Positions 16,763 to 25,589 are shown, counted from the stretch's first letter. The stretch: 47,928 nucleotides of DNA from an uncultured Ruminococcus sp. (GCA_902762375.1 CACWNY010000008.1:1-47928); one strand, 5' to 3'. The notes: generated by a model not told the origin, from the sequence alone. Numbers and translations are program-made.

Positions 16763-18502
16763 ATGAAAGAATTGATGATAGGCAATTCCGCATTGGCGAG
16801 AGGTCTTTATGAGGCTGGTTGCAGTGTGATTTCCAGTTATCCGGGTACGCCGAGTACGGAAATTACAGAAGAATTTGCCAAATTTGATGATGTTTACTGT
16901 GAGTGGGCTCCGAACGAAAAGGTAGCTATGGAAACAGCTTTCGGTGCATCATTGAGAGGTAAGCGTTCAGCCTGCTGTATGAAACATGTAGGTCTGAATG
17001 TGTCGGCTGACCCGTTGTTTACGATGTCTTATACGGGTGTTAATGCAGGAATGGTGATTTGTGTGGCTGATGACCCGGGAATGCACTCCTCACAGAATGA
17101 ACAGGATTCCCGTCATTATGCGATAGCGTCAAAAGTACCGATGTTAGAACCGTCCGATTCTCAGGAAGCGTTGGATTTTGCTAAAACGGCTTATGAAATT
17201 TCGGAAGAATTTGATACACCTGTTTTTATTAAAATGTGTACCCGTGTAGCACATTCGCAAAGTATTGTAGCAAAAGGGGAAAGAACAGAAGTTACCAAAG
17301 AATATGTCAAAAATCCTAGAAAATACATTATGGCTCCTGCCAACGCTATTGCTCGTCACCCATTTGTAGAGGAAAGAACAGCAAAGCTGACGGAATATGC
17401 TGAAACAACTCCGCTCAACAGAATTGAACAAGGTGATGGTACATACGATTTTGGAATTATTACTTCATCAACCTCTTATCAGTATGTTAAAGAAGTTTTC
17501 GGGGACAGTGTATCTGTACTGAAACTTGGTATGGTCAATCCGTTACCTGTAAAACTGATTAAAGATTTTGCCGAAAAAGTCGGTAAAGTATATGTTATTG
17601 AAGAGCTTGACCCCATTATTGAAAATCATTGTAAGGTTATTGGTGTTGATGTTGTCGGCAAAGAGAAGTTTTCTATTTTAGGAGAGTTCTCACAGAAAAC
17701 TATTGCTAAGGCTTTTGACCTTGCCAATAAAGAAAATGTCACGCTGGATACGAATATTCCTGTAAGACCGCCTATGATGTGTGCTGGTTGTCCTCATCGT
17801 GGAATGTATTATGTGCTTGCCAAAAACAAACTTACTGTTCTGGGTGATATTGGTTGTTACACACTTGGGTCTATGCCACCGCTGAATGCTTTGGATATGA
17901 CACTTTGTATGGGTGCATCTGTATCGGGCATACACGGTTATAACAAGGCTGGTCAGGGCGAAACCGAAAACAAGACTGTCTGTGTTATCGGTGACTCTAC
18001 TTTCATGCACTCAGGTGTTACGGGACTTATCAACATTGCCTATAATCAGTCAAACTCTACTGTCATTATTCTGGATAACTCTATTACAGGTATGACAGGT
18101 CATCAGCAAAATCCTACAACAGGCAAAAATATCAAAGGTGACCCTGCTGGTAAAGTGGATTTGGAAAGTCTTTGTCATTCTGTAGGGATTAACTCTGTAA
18201 GAGTGGTTGACCCTTATAATCTGGAAGAATGTGAACGGGTTGTCAAAGAAGAACTGGCTAAAAATGAACCGTCCGTCATTATTTCACGCAGACCTTGTGT
18301 ACTTTTGAAATATGTCAAACCTAAAAAGCCTTTGCGTGTCAATCCTGAAAAATGCCGTAGTTGTAAACGCTGTATGAAATTCGGCTGTCCTGCTATTTCG
18401 TTCAGAGATAATCATGCAGTCGTTGACAGTACATTGTGTATCGGTTGTGGTGTATGTGCAGGACTTTGTCCTTTTGACGCTTTTGAAAGTGAGGGTGAAT
18501 AA
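16763..18502 (+). CDS. iorA: Indolepyruvate ferredoxin oxidoreductase, alpha subunit
   Basis: A 579-residue thiamine-diphosphate iron-sulfur enzyme subunit. With IorB it interconverts aryl pyruvates plus CoA and aryl-acetyl-CoA plus CO2, using ferredoxin. The N-terminal pyrimidine-binding region has SSYPGTPSTEITEEFAK, the TPP-binding half has CAGCPHRGMYY, GDIGCYTLG and the VIGDSTFMHSG/LDNSITGMTG metal-TPP motif, and the C-terminus has two 4Fe-4S clusters (CRSCKRCMKFGCP and CIGCGVCAGLCP). The size is typical. The start follows AAGGTGG. iorB begins 1 nt after the stop, so both subunits are co-translated. Confidence 0.95.
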   Translation: MKELMIGNSALARGLYEAGCSVISSYPGTPSTEITEEFAKFDDVYCEWAPNEKVAMETAFGASLRGKRSACCMKHVGLNVSADPLFTMSYTGVNAGMVICVADDPGMHSSQNEQDSRHYAIASKVPMLEPSDSQEALDFAKTAYEISEEFDTPVFIKMCTRVAHSQSIVAKGERTEVTKEYVKNPRKYIMAPANAIARHPFVEERTAKLTEYAETTPLNRIEQGDGTYDFGIITSSTSYQYVKEVFGDSVSVLKLGMVNPLPVKLIKDFAEKVGKVYVIEELDPIIENHCKVIGVDVVGKEKFSILGEFSQKTIAKAFDLANKENVTLDTNIPVRPPMMCAGCPHRGMYYVLAKNKLTVLGDIGCYTLGSMPPLNALDMTLCMGASVSGIHGYNKAGQGETENKTVCVIGDSTFMHSGVTGLINIAYNQSNSTVIILDNSITGMTGHQQNPTTGKNIKGDPAGKVDLESLCHSVGINSVRVVDPYNLEECERVVKEELAKNEPSVIISRRPCVLLKYVKPKKPLRVNPEKCRSCKRCMKFGCPAISFRDNHAVVDSTLCIGCGVCAGLCPFDAFESEGE

Positions 18503-18503
18503 T

Positions 18504-19076
18504 ATGGCAACAAAAAATATTATGATTGTCGGTGTAGGCGGACAGGGTTCATTACTTGCCTCAAAGTTACTGGGCAGACTGTTGGTTGATGAAGGCTTTG
18601 ATGTAAAGGTAAGCGAAGTTCATGGTATGAGCCAGCGTGGAGGGTCTGTGGTTACCTATGTCAGATTTGGTGATAAAGTCTATTCTCCCATTATTGATGA
18701 GGGGGAAGCGGATTTTATTGTCAGCTTTGAAAAAATAGAGTCCGCCCGTTATATCAAAGACCTGAAAAAAGACGGTACAGTTATTGTCAATACACAACAG
18801 ATTGACCCTATGCCTGTTATCATAGGTAACGCCACTTATCCCGAAAATATTCTTGACGAAATGACCGCCAAAGGTGTTCATGTAGATGCCATTGATGCAC
18901 TTTCTCTTGCGTCAGAGGCAGGTTCAGCAAAAGCCTGTAACATTGTGCTTATGGGCAGACTTGCTAAATATTTTGATATTCCCTATGAAAAGTGGGAAAG
19001 TGCCATCGAAAAGTGCGTAAAACCTAATTTCATAGAAATTAATAAAACTGCATTCCGTTTAGGCTACAATAACTAA
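18504..19076 (+). CDS. iorB: Indolepyruvate ferredoxin oxidoreductase, beta subunit
   Basis: A 190-residue gamma-type subunit of the 2-oxoacid:ferredoxin oxidoreductase family. It opens NIMIVGVGGQGSLLASKLLG (residues 5-24) and carries SEVHGMSQRGGSVVTYVRFG (about 43-62), both family hallmarks. I chose ATG 18504 with GAGGGTGA just upstream; the frame is open earlier inside iorA but that is not the family start. It forms the catalytic complex with IorA. Confidence 0.95.
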   Translation: MATKNIMIVGVGGQGSLLASKLLGRLLVDEGFDVKVSEVHGMSQRGGSVVTYVRFGDKVYSPIIDEGEADFIVSFEKIESARYIKDLKKDGTVIVNTQQIDPMPVIIGNATYPENILDEMTAKGVHVDAIDALSLASEAGSAKACNIVLMGRLAKYFDIPYEKWESAIEKCVKPNFIEINKTAFRLGYNN

Positions 19077-19084
19077 GCTGACGC

Positions 19085-19182
19085 AGAAAAAACAATCCGA
19101 ACGAAGTGAGCCAAAAAAGTTTTTTGTCCACTTTTTTTCAAAAAAGTGGGCAGGATTTTAAAGGGCGGTAGCCCTTTAACGA
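19085..19182 (-). repeat. Modular hairpin repeat, partial copy 9
   Basis: A reverse-oriented arm between iorB and paaK2: CCGAACGAAGTGAGCC (19094-19109), H3 (TCCACTTTTTTT/AAAAAAGTGG), then H1 (TTTAAAGGGC/GCCCTTTAA). It ends 20 nt before the paaK2 start. Confidence 0.85.
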
Positions 19183-19201
19183 AAGGAGTATGCGATAAAC
19201 A

Positions 19202-20521
19202 ATGCAGAAAAATTATTTCCAGAAAGATATGGAAACCATGCCCATAGAGGAAATTAAGAAAATTCAGAATGAAAAGCTGGTCAAACAGGTAAAATATGTA
19301 TACGATAATGTCAAATACTATCGTGACCTCATGGATAAAAAGGGCGTAAAACCTGAAGATATCCAGAGTACGGACGATTTGTATAAATTGCCGTTTCTGA
19401 AAAAGGACGATTTGAGAGAGGCTTATCCGTTCGGATTATTGGCTACCGATATTAAAAATTGTGTTCGTATACAGTCTACATCAGGCACAACAGGAAAAAG
19501 AGTAGTGGCTTTCTATACACAGAATGATGTGGATGTGTGGGAAGAATGTTGTGCAAGAGCAATCGTAGCAGCAGGTGGTACAAACGGAGATGTTTGTCAG
19601 GTAGCTTATGGGTATGGTTTGTTCACAGGTGGTTCAGGATTGCATGGCGGTTCACATAAGGTAGGTTGTCTTACTTTGCCGATGTCCAGCGGTAATACCG
19701 ACAGACAAATTCAGTTCATGATGGATTTAAATTCTACCATTCTTTGCTGTACACCGTCTTATGCGGCATACATAGGTGAAACCCTCAAGGAAAAGGGCTA
19801 TAAACCCGAAGATAACAAACTTAAAGCAGGTATATTCGGGGCTGAACCGTGGACGGAAGAAATGCGTAGGGATATTGAAAAGTCGCTTGGTATCAAAGCC
19901 TATGATATTTACGGTCTGACAGAAATCAGTGGTCCTGGTGTTGCCTTTGAATGTGAAGAACAAAACGGTATGCACATCAATGAGGACCATTTCCTTGTAG
20001 AAGTGATTGACCCTGATACAGGTGAAGTTTTGCCCGAAGGGTCTAAAGGAGAATTGGTATTTACTTCACTGGATAAAGAAGCATTTCCGCTTTTGCGTTA
20101 TCGTACAAGGGATATTTGCGTATTATCACGGGAAAAATGTTCTTGTGGAAGAACATTTGTAAAAATGACAAAACCGTTAGGTCGTTCAGACGATATGATG
20201 ATTATTCGTGGTGTCAATGTATTCCCCAGTCAGATAGAGGCAGTGTTGCTTAATTGCGGATATGCACCGAACTATCAGATTATTATTGACCGTGTGAATA
20301 ATACAGATACATTTGATATCAATGTAGAAATGAGTAAAGAGGATTTCTCTGATACGCCGAAAGTTATCACCAACAAGGAAAAACAACTCCAGAGTGCGAT
20401 GAAAGCGATGTTGGGTATTAATCCGAAAATTCATCTTGTTTCCCCTAAAAGTATTACCCGTTCGGAGGGAAAAGCAGTCCGTGTGATTGACAACCGTAAA
20501 CGGCTTGGCATAACCGTATAA
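19202..20521 (+). CDS. paaK: Phenylacetate-CoA ligase (AMP-dependent), copy 2
   Basis: A 439-residue paralogue of the ligase at 15212. It has STSGTTGKRVVAFYT (about 91-105), DIYGLTEISGPG (about 238-249), RYRTRDICVL and GRSDDMMIIRGVNVFPSQIE. It makes aryl-acetyl-CoA from the acid, ATP and CoA. A start ATG with AAAGGAG about 13 nt upstream lies directly after a repeat. It is followed by an ACT-domain gene 39 nt downstream, an arrangement common in anaerobes that ferment or assimilate aromatic amino acids. Confidence 0.93.
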   Translation: MQKNYFQKDMETMPIEEIKKIQNEKLVKQVKYVYDNVKYYRDLMDKKGVKPEDIQSTDDLYKLPFLKKDDLREAYPFGLLATDIKNCVRIQSTSGTTGKRVVAFYTQNDVDVWEECCARAIVAAGGTNGDVCQVAYGYGLFTGGSGLHGGSHKVGCLTLPMSSGNTDRQIQFMMDLNSTILCCTPSYAAYIGETLKEKGYKPEDNKLKAGIFGAEPWTEEMRRDIEKSLGIKAYDIYGLTEISGPGVAFECEEQNGMHINEDHFLVEVIDPDTGEVLPEGSKGELVFTSLDKEAFPLLRYRTRDICVLSREKCSCGRTFVKMTKPLGRSDDMMIIRGVNVFPSQIEAVLLNCGYAPNYQIIIDRVNNTDTFDINVEMSKEDFSDTPKVITNKEKQLQSAMKAMLGINPKIHLVSPKSITRSEGKAVRVIDNRKRLGITV

Positions 20522-20560
20522 TAATATTTCTATTTACTAAAAAAGGAGGTTGTATTTTTT

Positions 20561-20992
20561 ATGGCAGTAAAACAAATTTCGATTTTCGTGGAAAACAAAG
20601 AGGGCAAACTGGTTACGATTACCGAAGCTATCGCAAAGGCAGGAATTGATATCCGTGCGATGAGTGTAGCAGATACACAGGATTTCGGCATTTTCCGTCT
20701 TATCGTCACAGACCCCGAAAAAGCAAGAGAGTCTTTGGAGTCGTCAGGGTGTTTTGTATCTATCACACAGGTTGTAGGTGTGTCTATCCCTGATGAGCCT
20801 GGTTCACTTTCTAAAGTAGTCAAGATACTGGCAAGGCACAATATCAATATTGAGTATATGTACGCTTTTATTACGGTTTCCAAGAAATTTGCGTCAGTAG
20901 TTTTGCGTGTTGCCGACAACGAGGCAGCCGAAAAAATTCTGACCGAAAACGGCATAAAGCTGTTGGAAGAAAAAGATATCATGATGATGTAA
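20561..20992 (+). CDS. Tandem ACT-domain amino acid-binding protein
   Basis: A 143-residue protein made of two ACT domains (about residues 3-68 and 72-140; the second begins VVGVSIPDEPGSLSKVVKIL). Stand-alone ACT proteins next to phenylacetate-CoA ligase and iorAB are common and are thought to sense an amino acid and regulate the pathway allosterically. The start is preceded by AAAGGAGG. It is the last gene of the cluster, followed by a terminator at 21014. Confidence 0.9.
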   Translation: MAVKQISIFVENKEGKLVTITEAIAKAGIDIRAMSVADTQDFGIFRLIVTDPEKARESLESSGCFVSITQVVGVSIPDEPGSLSKVVKILARHNINIEYMYAFITVSKKFASVVLRVADNEAAEKILTENGIKLLEEKDIMMM

Positions 20993-21013
20993 GCAGAAAC
21001 AGATGGCATAAGG

Positions 21014-21054
21014 AAGGACATAACGGCAGAATATTATGACCGTTATGTCCTTTT
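21014..21054 (+). terminator. Terminator of the aryl-acid cluster
   Basis: A perfect 13-bp stem AAGGACATAACGG/CCGTTATGTCCTT with a T run, 22 nt after the ACT-domain stop. Confidence 0.9.
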
Positions 21055-21101
21055 ACATTCCGTTTTTTTAAAATCAGATAAAAAGTTAGTATCAACAAAG
21101 A

Positions 21102-22160
21102 TTATTTTTTCTTTTGGGGCATTTTGATTAGCCACGTGCAGTATCTATTGATAAACAGAATGATACCAGTTAAAATCAGCAGTTCCAGTGGAATGACAAG
21201 CAAAGAAAGAGTTTCTGTGGAACAGTTTAAATGAAAAACACTTAAAATAAGATAGGCAATTTCCACAGAAATGTCCATATGAAGGAACATGATGATGAGG
21301 GAATATTTTCCAAGAAAATTGATAGGTTTCAACAATGGTAAGGTCAATTTTTTGGAAAGCAGAATAATCCAGTAACAAGAAGCGATTTCTGTAATGTAAA
21401 ACAAACATAAATATCCTATCTGAACAGAGCTGATATCATAATTACCCATATCTGTTTTGCCAAATAATGTAAGCATAAACATAGTGATAGAAAGTGTAAA
21501 GGTCAGGAAAAACAGCAGACGATTATCTACTTTTTCCGTCAGTTGGTAAAGAACAGCACCGAAATAAATAAAAACAGAAGATATCAGAACACGATAACCA
21601 TACTGTGTTACATAATTGTCGGAAAAAGGGAATGTTTCATTGTGAAAATATTTGCAACAAAAGTTGACAACTATTAAACACAATGCTATTGAAAGAAAAA
21701 TCTGATGATAGAATTTTGTTTTTCGGACAGCAGAAAATAAAATTAACGACAAGAACAAACAAGGAACAAACCAGAATGCCCGATAGCCAAATGTAGAAAA
21801 TAGCAGGATAGCTATTTTCCATAGAGGAGTTTGAGAATCAGAATGGGTAAATATACGGAAAAAAAAGATATTCCATAACAGTATTAGTACCGAAAATGTA
21901 AAATATGGATACATCAGTGATAGAAATTTCTTAATAATAAATTCCTTAAAAGGATAGCGTTGTTGTTTCTGATATTCAAATAAAAATCCCGACAGAATAA
22001 AAAATAGTGGTACAGCAAACATGGAGAGAAACAGATGAAGATGAGGAAAAATTTTTAAGTGATGTATAATCACTATAGAGATAATACCGATACCTCTAGT
22101 AAAATCCAGATAATCTAGTCTTTTTGGGGTATTGTTGAAGGTTGTTGCATAACTTGGCAT
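21102..22160 (-). CDS. Acyltransferase 3 family membrane protein
   Basis: A 352-residue multi-pass protein with about ten hydrophobic helices. It starts with the family pattern RLDYLDFTRGIGIISIVIIHH (residues 14-34), including the His-containing first helix, then PLFFILSGFLFEYQK. Such enzymes transfer O-acetyl or other acyl groups to surface glycans or peptidoglycan. It converges with the ACT gene, has no obvious operon partner, and is preceded by a 0.4 kb repeat region. Specific substrate unknown. Confidence 0.85.
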   Translation of the reverse strand: MPSYATTFNNTPKRLDYLDFTRGIGIISIVIIHHLKIFPHLHLFLSMFAVPLFFILSGFLFEYQKQQRYPFKEFIIKKFLSLMYPYFTFSVLILLWNIFFFRIFTHSDSQTPLWKIAILLFSTFGYRAFWFVPCLFLSLILFSAVRKTKFYHQIFLSIALCLIVVNFCCKYFHNETFPFSDNYVTQYGYRVLISSVFIYFGAVLYQLTEKVDNRLLFFLTFTLSITMFMLTLFGKTDMGNYDISSVQIGYLCLFYITEIASCYWIILLSKKLTLPLLKPINFLGKYSLIIMFLHMDISVEIAYLILSVFHLNCSTETLSLLVIPLELLILTGIILFINRYCTWLIKMPQKKK

Positions 22161-22275
22161 AAGTACACCTCATTTTTCTAGTCTATATCGTATTTTATCA
22201 TATCTTTCTGTAGTAATCAAGAGATTCTATAAGTGGATAGATTGTTTTCTGTGATTTGGGACAATAAATAATTTT

Positions 22276-22538
22276 TATCTGAGCGGTTGAGAATATTTTC
22301 TGAAAGATAATTAATCAGTTATAAAATAATAGTCATTTGTCATTTCGAGGAGCAAAAGCAACGAGAAATCTTTTGTAAGATTCCTCACTGCGGTTACGAT
22401 GACACAAAGGAGCGTTCGGAATGATTATTTGACATTTGGCTGTGACACTTAAAAGTTTTTTGTCCACTTTTTTTCAAAAAAGTGGGCGGGGTCAAGGGGC
22501 GGCAGCCCCTTGTGGGATTTTAAAGGGCAACGCCCTTT
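22276..22538 (-). repeat. Composite repeat: MITE end plus a second palindrome family plus hairpin arm (copy 10)
   Basis: A single terminal-repeat sequence (TTATCTGAGCGGTTG, 22276-22290) is followed by ATTTTCTGAAA as in the full-length copies. A different palindrome then lies at about 22337-22403 (GTCATTTCGAGGAGC ... GGTTACGATGAC), with a GTTCGGAATGAT tail. A reverse arm follows: tail, H3, H2 (CAAGGGGC/GCCCCTTG) and H1 (TTTAAAGGGC/GCCCTTTAAA). It fills the acyltransferase to X25-protein gap. Confidence 0.8.
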
Positions 22539-22565
22539 AAAAGGTCACCCACAAAGTGAGTGACC
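22539..22565 (-). terminator. Terminator of the X25-like surface protein gene
   Basis: On the minus strand GGTCACTCAC pairs with GTGGGTGACC (one G-T pair) with loop TTT, followed by TTTT. It is 24 nt after the stop. Confidence 0.85.
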
Positions 22566-22589
22566 TGAAAAGCAAACTGATAATCTTAA

Positions 22590-23777
22590 TTATTCAGAAA
22601 TTCTTTTTCTAGCAACTACTACTGCACCGCCAGCAAGCATTACTACTGCAAGAAGTCCAGCAACTGCTGCACTGTCGCCAGTAGCAACTTTACCTGTAGC
22701 AGATGAAGTTGTGCTTGAAGATGTTGAAGAACCACTGTTGTTTCCAGCAGTACCTGTTGCATTGGTAGAACCACTTGTAGGAGCAGATGTAGTACCTGTA
22801 GCATCAGATGTAGGGTTAGTTGTGCTGGAAGCGTCTTCTGTTGCATCGGAGGAAGCTACTTCTGTAGGAGTTGTATCTGAGGGAGCTTCGCTTGTAGGTT
22901 CATCTGTAGTAGCTTCTGTAGGAGCGTCTGTTACTTCTTCTGTAGGTTCGTCTGTAGGAACTTCAGCAGCCTTTACACATTCAAAACCAGCTTTAAGTGT
23001 AGCAGGGTCAAAAGTAATTTTGATTTCTGTTGTATCGGGGTCAACAAAACCTAAAGCATTAGGAGCACCGTCTTCATAGTTTCCTTCGTCGTTGAAAGAA
23101 ATTGTCCAAGCACCGTCCTGAGCAACTTTATACTCAAAAGGTTCGTCCCACAATTCTTCGCTTACGGGGATAGTAACACTGTAAACGCCGTCTTCACCCT
23201 GTGTCATCTGATATTTAGGGTCGTTAGGTGTCCATGCAGGGTCAAAAATTCCGCTACCAACTGCGAAATATGTATGGTCGCCATCAACAGGAGAAGGTGT
23301 ACCTACTGTATAAGGGTTGTCGATACGGCTGGTTGTCTTGTAACCGTCAAAGATAATGGTAACAACTTCAGCTTCTTCAGCTTCTTCACCGAAATCAACG
23401 ATGGAGTTGGAATCAAGACCATAAGCAACGCCGTTTTCGTTGAAAGAGAACTCCCAAGGATTAGAAGCGTCCCAACCTCTTACAACGACTTTGTACTGAG
23501 CACCATAATAGAATGTGTCGCCTTTGTTAGCAACACCGTTAAGGTTGATGTACCAAACGCCTGCGGCTTCGTCATAACTCATGTTGAAGTCATCGTTTTC
23601 GGGCTGCCATGCACTGTCACCGAGAAGACCAGCGTCACCGACTACTGTATAACTCCAGTCAGCAGGATTCCAGTCAGCGGGAAGTTCTGTGACATCTGCG
23701 GAAGCGGAGATAGCTGCACTTGCACACATTGATGTTGCCATCAAACCTGAAAGCAACACACCGGTTAATTTTTTCAT
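22590..23777 (-). CDS. Secreted surface protein with two X25-like (pullulanase/SusE-type) starch-binding modules
   Basis: A 395-residue protein. A signal peptide (residues 1-27, ending AISASA) is followed by two beta-sandwich modules (about 38-150 and 167-275), each with the pattern YTVVG...LG..AW.P.ND, a central AG.W.I..N or DG.Y.V..P strand, and W.FSFNENG or WTISFNDEG. These resemble the X25 modules of pullulanases and amylases, which bind starch. A Thr/Ser/Pro/Glu-rich linker (280-360) leads to a C-terminal VATGDS motif, hydrophobic helix and RKR tail, like a sortase or membrane anchor without a canonical LPxTG. No catalytic domain is present, so it is probably a starch-adherence protein like the Sas proteins of R. 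bromii (inference). Confidence 0.8.
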   Translation of the reverse strand: MKKLTGVLLSGLMATSMCASAAISASADVTELPADWNPADWSYTVVGDAGLLGDSAWQPENDDFNMSYDEAAGVWYINLNGVANKGDTFYYGAQYKVVVRGWDASNPWEFSFNENGVAYGLDSNSIVDFGEEAEEAEVVTIIFDGYKTTSRIDNPYTVGTPSPVDGDHTYFAVGSGIFDPAWTPNDPKYQMTQGEDGVYSVTIPVSEELWDEPFEYKVAQDGAWTISFNDEGNYEDGAPNALGFVDPDTTEIKITFDPATLKAGFECVKAAEVPTDEPTEEVTDAPTEATTDEPTSEAPSDTTPTEVASSDATEDASSTTNPTSDATGTTSAPTSGSTNATGTAGNNSGSSTSSSTTSSATGKVATGDSAAVAGLLAVVMLAGGAVVVARKRISE

Positions 23778-23841
23778 TGGATTTTTCCTCCCTATAAAAG
23801 ATAAGTAAATATTTGTCCGAAGTTTACGCTTCAGTAACGCT

Positions 23842-23871
23842 ATTATACATCAACAGTAAAATAAAAGTCAA
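23842..23871 (-). promoter_or_regulatory. Promoter of the X25-like protein gene
   Basis: TTGACT and TATAAT on the minus strand, 18-nt spacer, about 65 nt upstream of the start. Confidence 0.7.
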
Positions 23872-24232
23872 TATCTTGTTTTTAATTTAGTTACATTTTT
23901 GTTATTTTTGTGACTTAACAACAAAAAAAGCATAGATATTTATTAACAAAAAACAAATTTGACTTTTTTTCTGAAACAAAACGGGAGAAAGAGGAAGTTT
24001 ATGGTGGAATGAAAAACGATTTACTGTCGAAACAAGATATAATTTTAACAATTTTTCCCTGAAGAAAAGGAAAGAGGAATTTTATTGAAAATAATGTGTC
24101 TATTTTTGATTTATGTTATTTATTGCCACAAAAAGCACATAGTAACAATGTGAACAAAAATACGGGGATAAGTTTGTTAATAATTTCAGGGGTAAAAATG
24201 TGCAATTTACTCAAAAAACAGAAAAAAAGAGT
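23872..24232. other. Divergent intergenic region
   Basis: About 360 bp of very AT-rich DNA between the divergent promoters of the X25-like and MinD-like genes. I see no gene, no copy of the hairpin repeat and no recognised regulatory RNA; it is one of the few large gaps in the window that the repeat has not invaded. Confidence 0.5.
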
Positions 24233-24261
24233 TTGACTTATATGAACTTTCCTGTTAAAAT
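24233..24261 (+). promoter_or_regulatory. Promoter of the MinD-like gene
   Basis: TTGACT and TAAAAT with a 17-nt spacer, 50 nt before the start codon. Confidence 0.6.
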
Positions 24262-24311
24262 AATGGGTAAGAAGTCTTTAGACGGAAATGTTATTTTTAG
24301 AAAGGAAACAT

Positions 24312-25049
24312 ATGGGTAAGATTGTTGCACTGGTTTCGGGAAAGGGTGGTACTGGAAAGTCTACGCTTTGTGTGACTTTGGGAATGGTGCTTGTCAGAAA
24401 GGGGTATCGTGTGTTGCTGATAGATTGCGACTGTGGTATGCGTGCATTGGATATTCTGATGGAAATTGACAGAAATCTTGTGTTTGATATTTCTGATGTT
24501 ATCAAAGGCAACTGTACGGAAGAAAAGATTATCTATCCGTGTGAGTTCTGTGAGGGACTGTTTTTGATTTCAGCACCGCAAAATCCTGATGACCTTGTTT
24601 GCAAAGAAGATATGAAACACTTCACGGACAGTATCCGCAATCAATTTGACTATATCCTACTGGACGCACCGTCAGGAATTGGCAAAGCAATGGAAAGTGC
24701 CGTATATAATGCAGATATATGTCTGGTTGTGGCGAATGCGGAGGCAGTGAGTGTGAGGTGTTGTGTCAGTGTGCGTCGAAAACTGTATGACCTTGACAAA
24801 AATAATATCAGGCTTATCATCAATAAATTCTCAAAAAAGGAGTTCAGAAAAAATCCTGATTATCCTGACCTTGACAGTATTATTGATGAAACAGGTATAC
24901 AACTCATAGGAATTATCGCTGACGATAAAAAAACCATTCGTTCGTTGCGGAGTGCCATGCAGTCCGTTAGGGGAGTTTCGGCAATGGAATGTGTAAGAAG
25001 AACAGCTTGCAGAATTGACGGCGAAAATATCCCTTTGTTGATTTGTTGA
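24312..25049 (+). CDS. MinD/ParA-family ATPase (MinD-like)
   Basis: A 245-residue deviant Walker A ATPase. MGKIVALVSGKGGTGKST (residues 1-18) has the signature KGGxGKS, followed by VLLIDCDCGMRALDILM and the Walker B-like YILLDAPSGIG near 120. It most resembles MinD, the spatial regulator of cell division, and sits next to mgsA, as min genes do in many Clostridia. However, minC and minE are absent here and I do not see a clear amphipathic membrane-targeting helix at the C-terminus, so it may be another MinD-like protein. ATG 24312 follows AGAAAGGAAA; an in-frame ATG eight codons upstream is less likely. Confidence 0.75.
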   Translation: MGKIVALVSGKGGTGKSTLCVTLGMVLVRKGYRVLLIDCDCGMRALDILMEIDRNLVFDISDVIKGNCTEEKIIYPCEFCEGLFLISAPQNPDDLVCKEDMKHFTDSIRNQFDYILLDAPSGIGKAMESAVYNADICLVVANAEAVSVRCCVSVRRKLYDLDKNNIRLIINKFSKKEFRKNPDYPDLDSIIDETGIQLIGIIADDKKTIRSLRSAMQSVRGVSAMECVRRTACRIDGENIPLLIC

Positions 25050-25085
25050 CAATTTTATTTTTATTCTAAGGAGAGAGGGATTATT

Positions 25086-25481
25086 GTGAAAATTGCTTTG
25101 ATAGCTCACGATGAAAAGAAAGAATTGATGGTACAGTTTTGTATAGCCTACTGTGGTATTCTCAGTAAATACGAATTGTGTGCTACAGGGACAACAGGCA
25201 GACTGGTTTCGGAGGCAACAGGATTACAGATTGAAAAATTTCTCAGTGGGTCGCAGGGAGGCGGAGAACAGATTGCTTCCAGAATTTCCTATAACGAAAT
25301 TGATATGCTGTTATTATTCCGTGACCCTTTAAATCCTAAACCGAATGAACCCAACGATATCAACTTGTTAAGACTGTGCGATATGCACAACATACCTGTG
25401 GCTACCAATATTGCTACGGCAGAAGTGCTTGTTCAGGGTCTTGGCAGGGGCGACCTTGACTGGAGAAATGTTGTCAAGTAA
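25086..25481 (+). CDS. mgsA: Methylglyoxal synthase
   Basis: A 131-residue cytosolic enzyme converting dihydroxyacetone phosphate to methylglyoxal and phosphate, an overflow bypass of lower glycolysis. Family landmarks are IALIAHDEKK (residues 3-12), the phosphate-binding TGTTGRL (about 38-44), SGSQGGGEQIASRI (54-67) and FRDPLNPKPNEPN (78-90, including the catalytic Asp region), then VPVATN-type PVATNIATAE. The start is GTG with AAGGAGAG upstream. It is 36 nt downstream of the MinD-like gene and probably co-transcribed with it. Confidence 0.95.
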   Translation: MKIALIAHDEKKELMVQFCIAYCGILSKYELCATGTTGRLVSEATGLQIEKFLSGSQGGGEQIASRISYNEIDMLLLFRDPLNPKPNEPNDINLLRLCDMHNIPVATNIATAEVLVQGLGRGDLDWRNVVK

Positions 25482-25589
25482 AACTTGTCGTATAATACTC
25501 TTGTCAGTTTGGCAATATTGTAGTAAAATAGAATACCGATAGGGGGTAGACTTTACAGCCTATCCCCCTAATTTTTGTCTGAATTTTTT

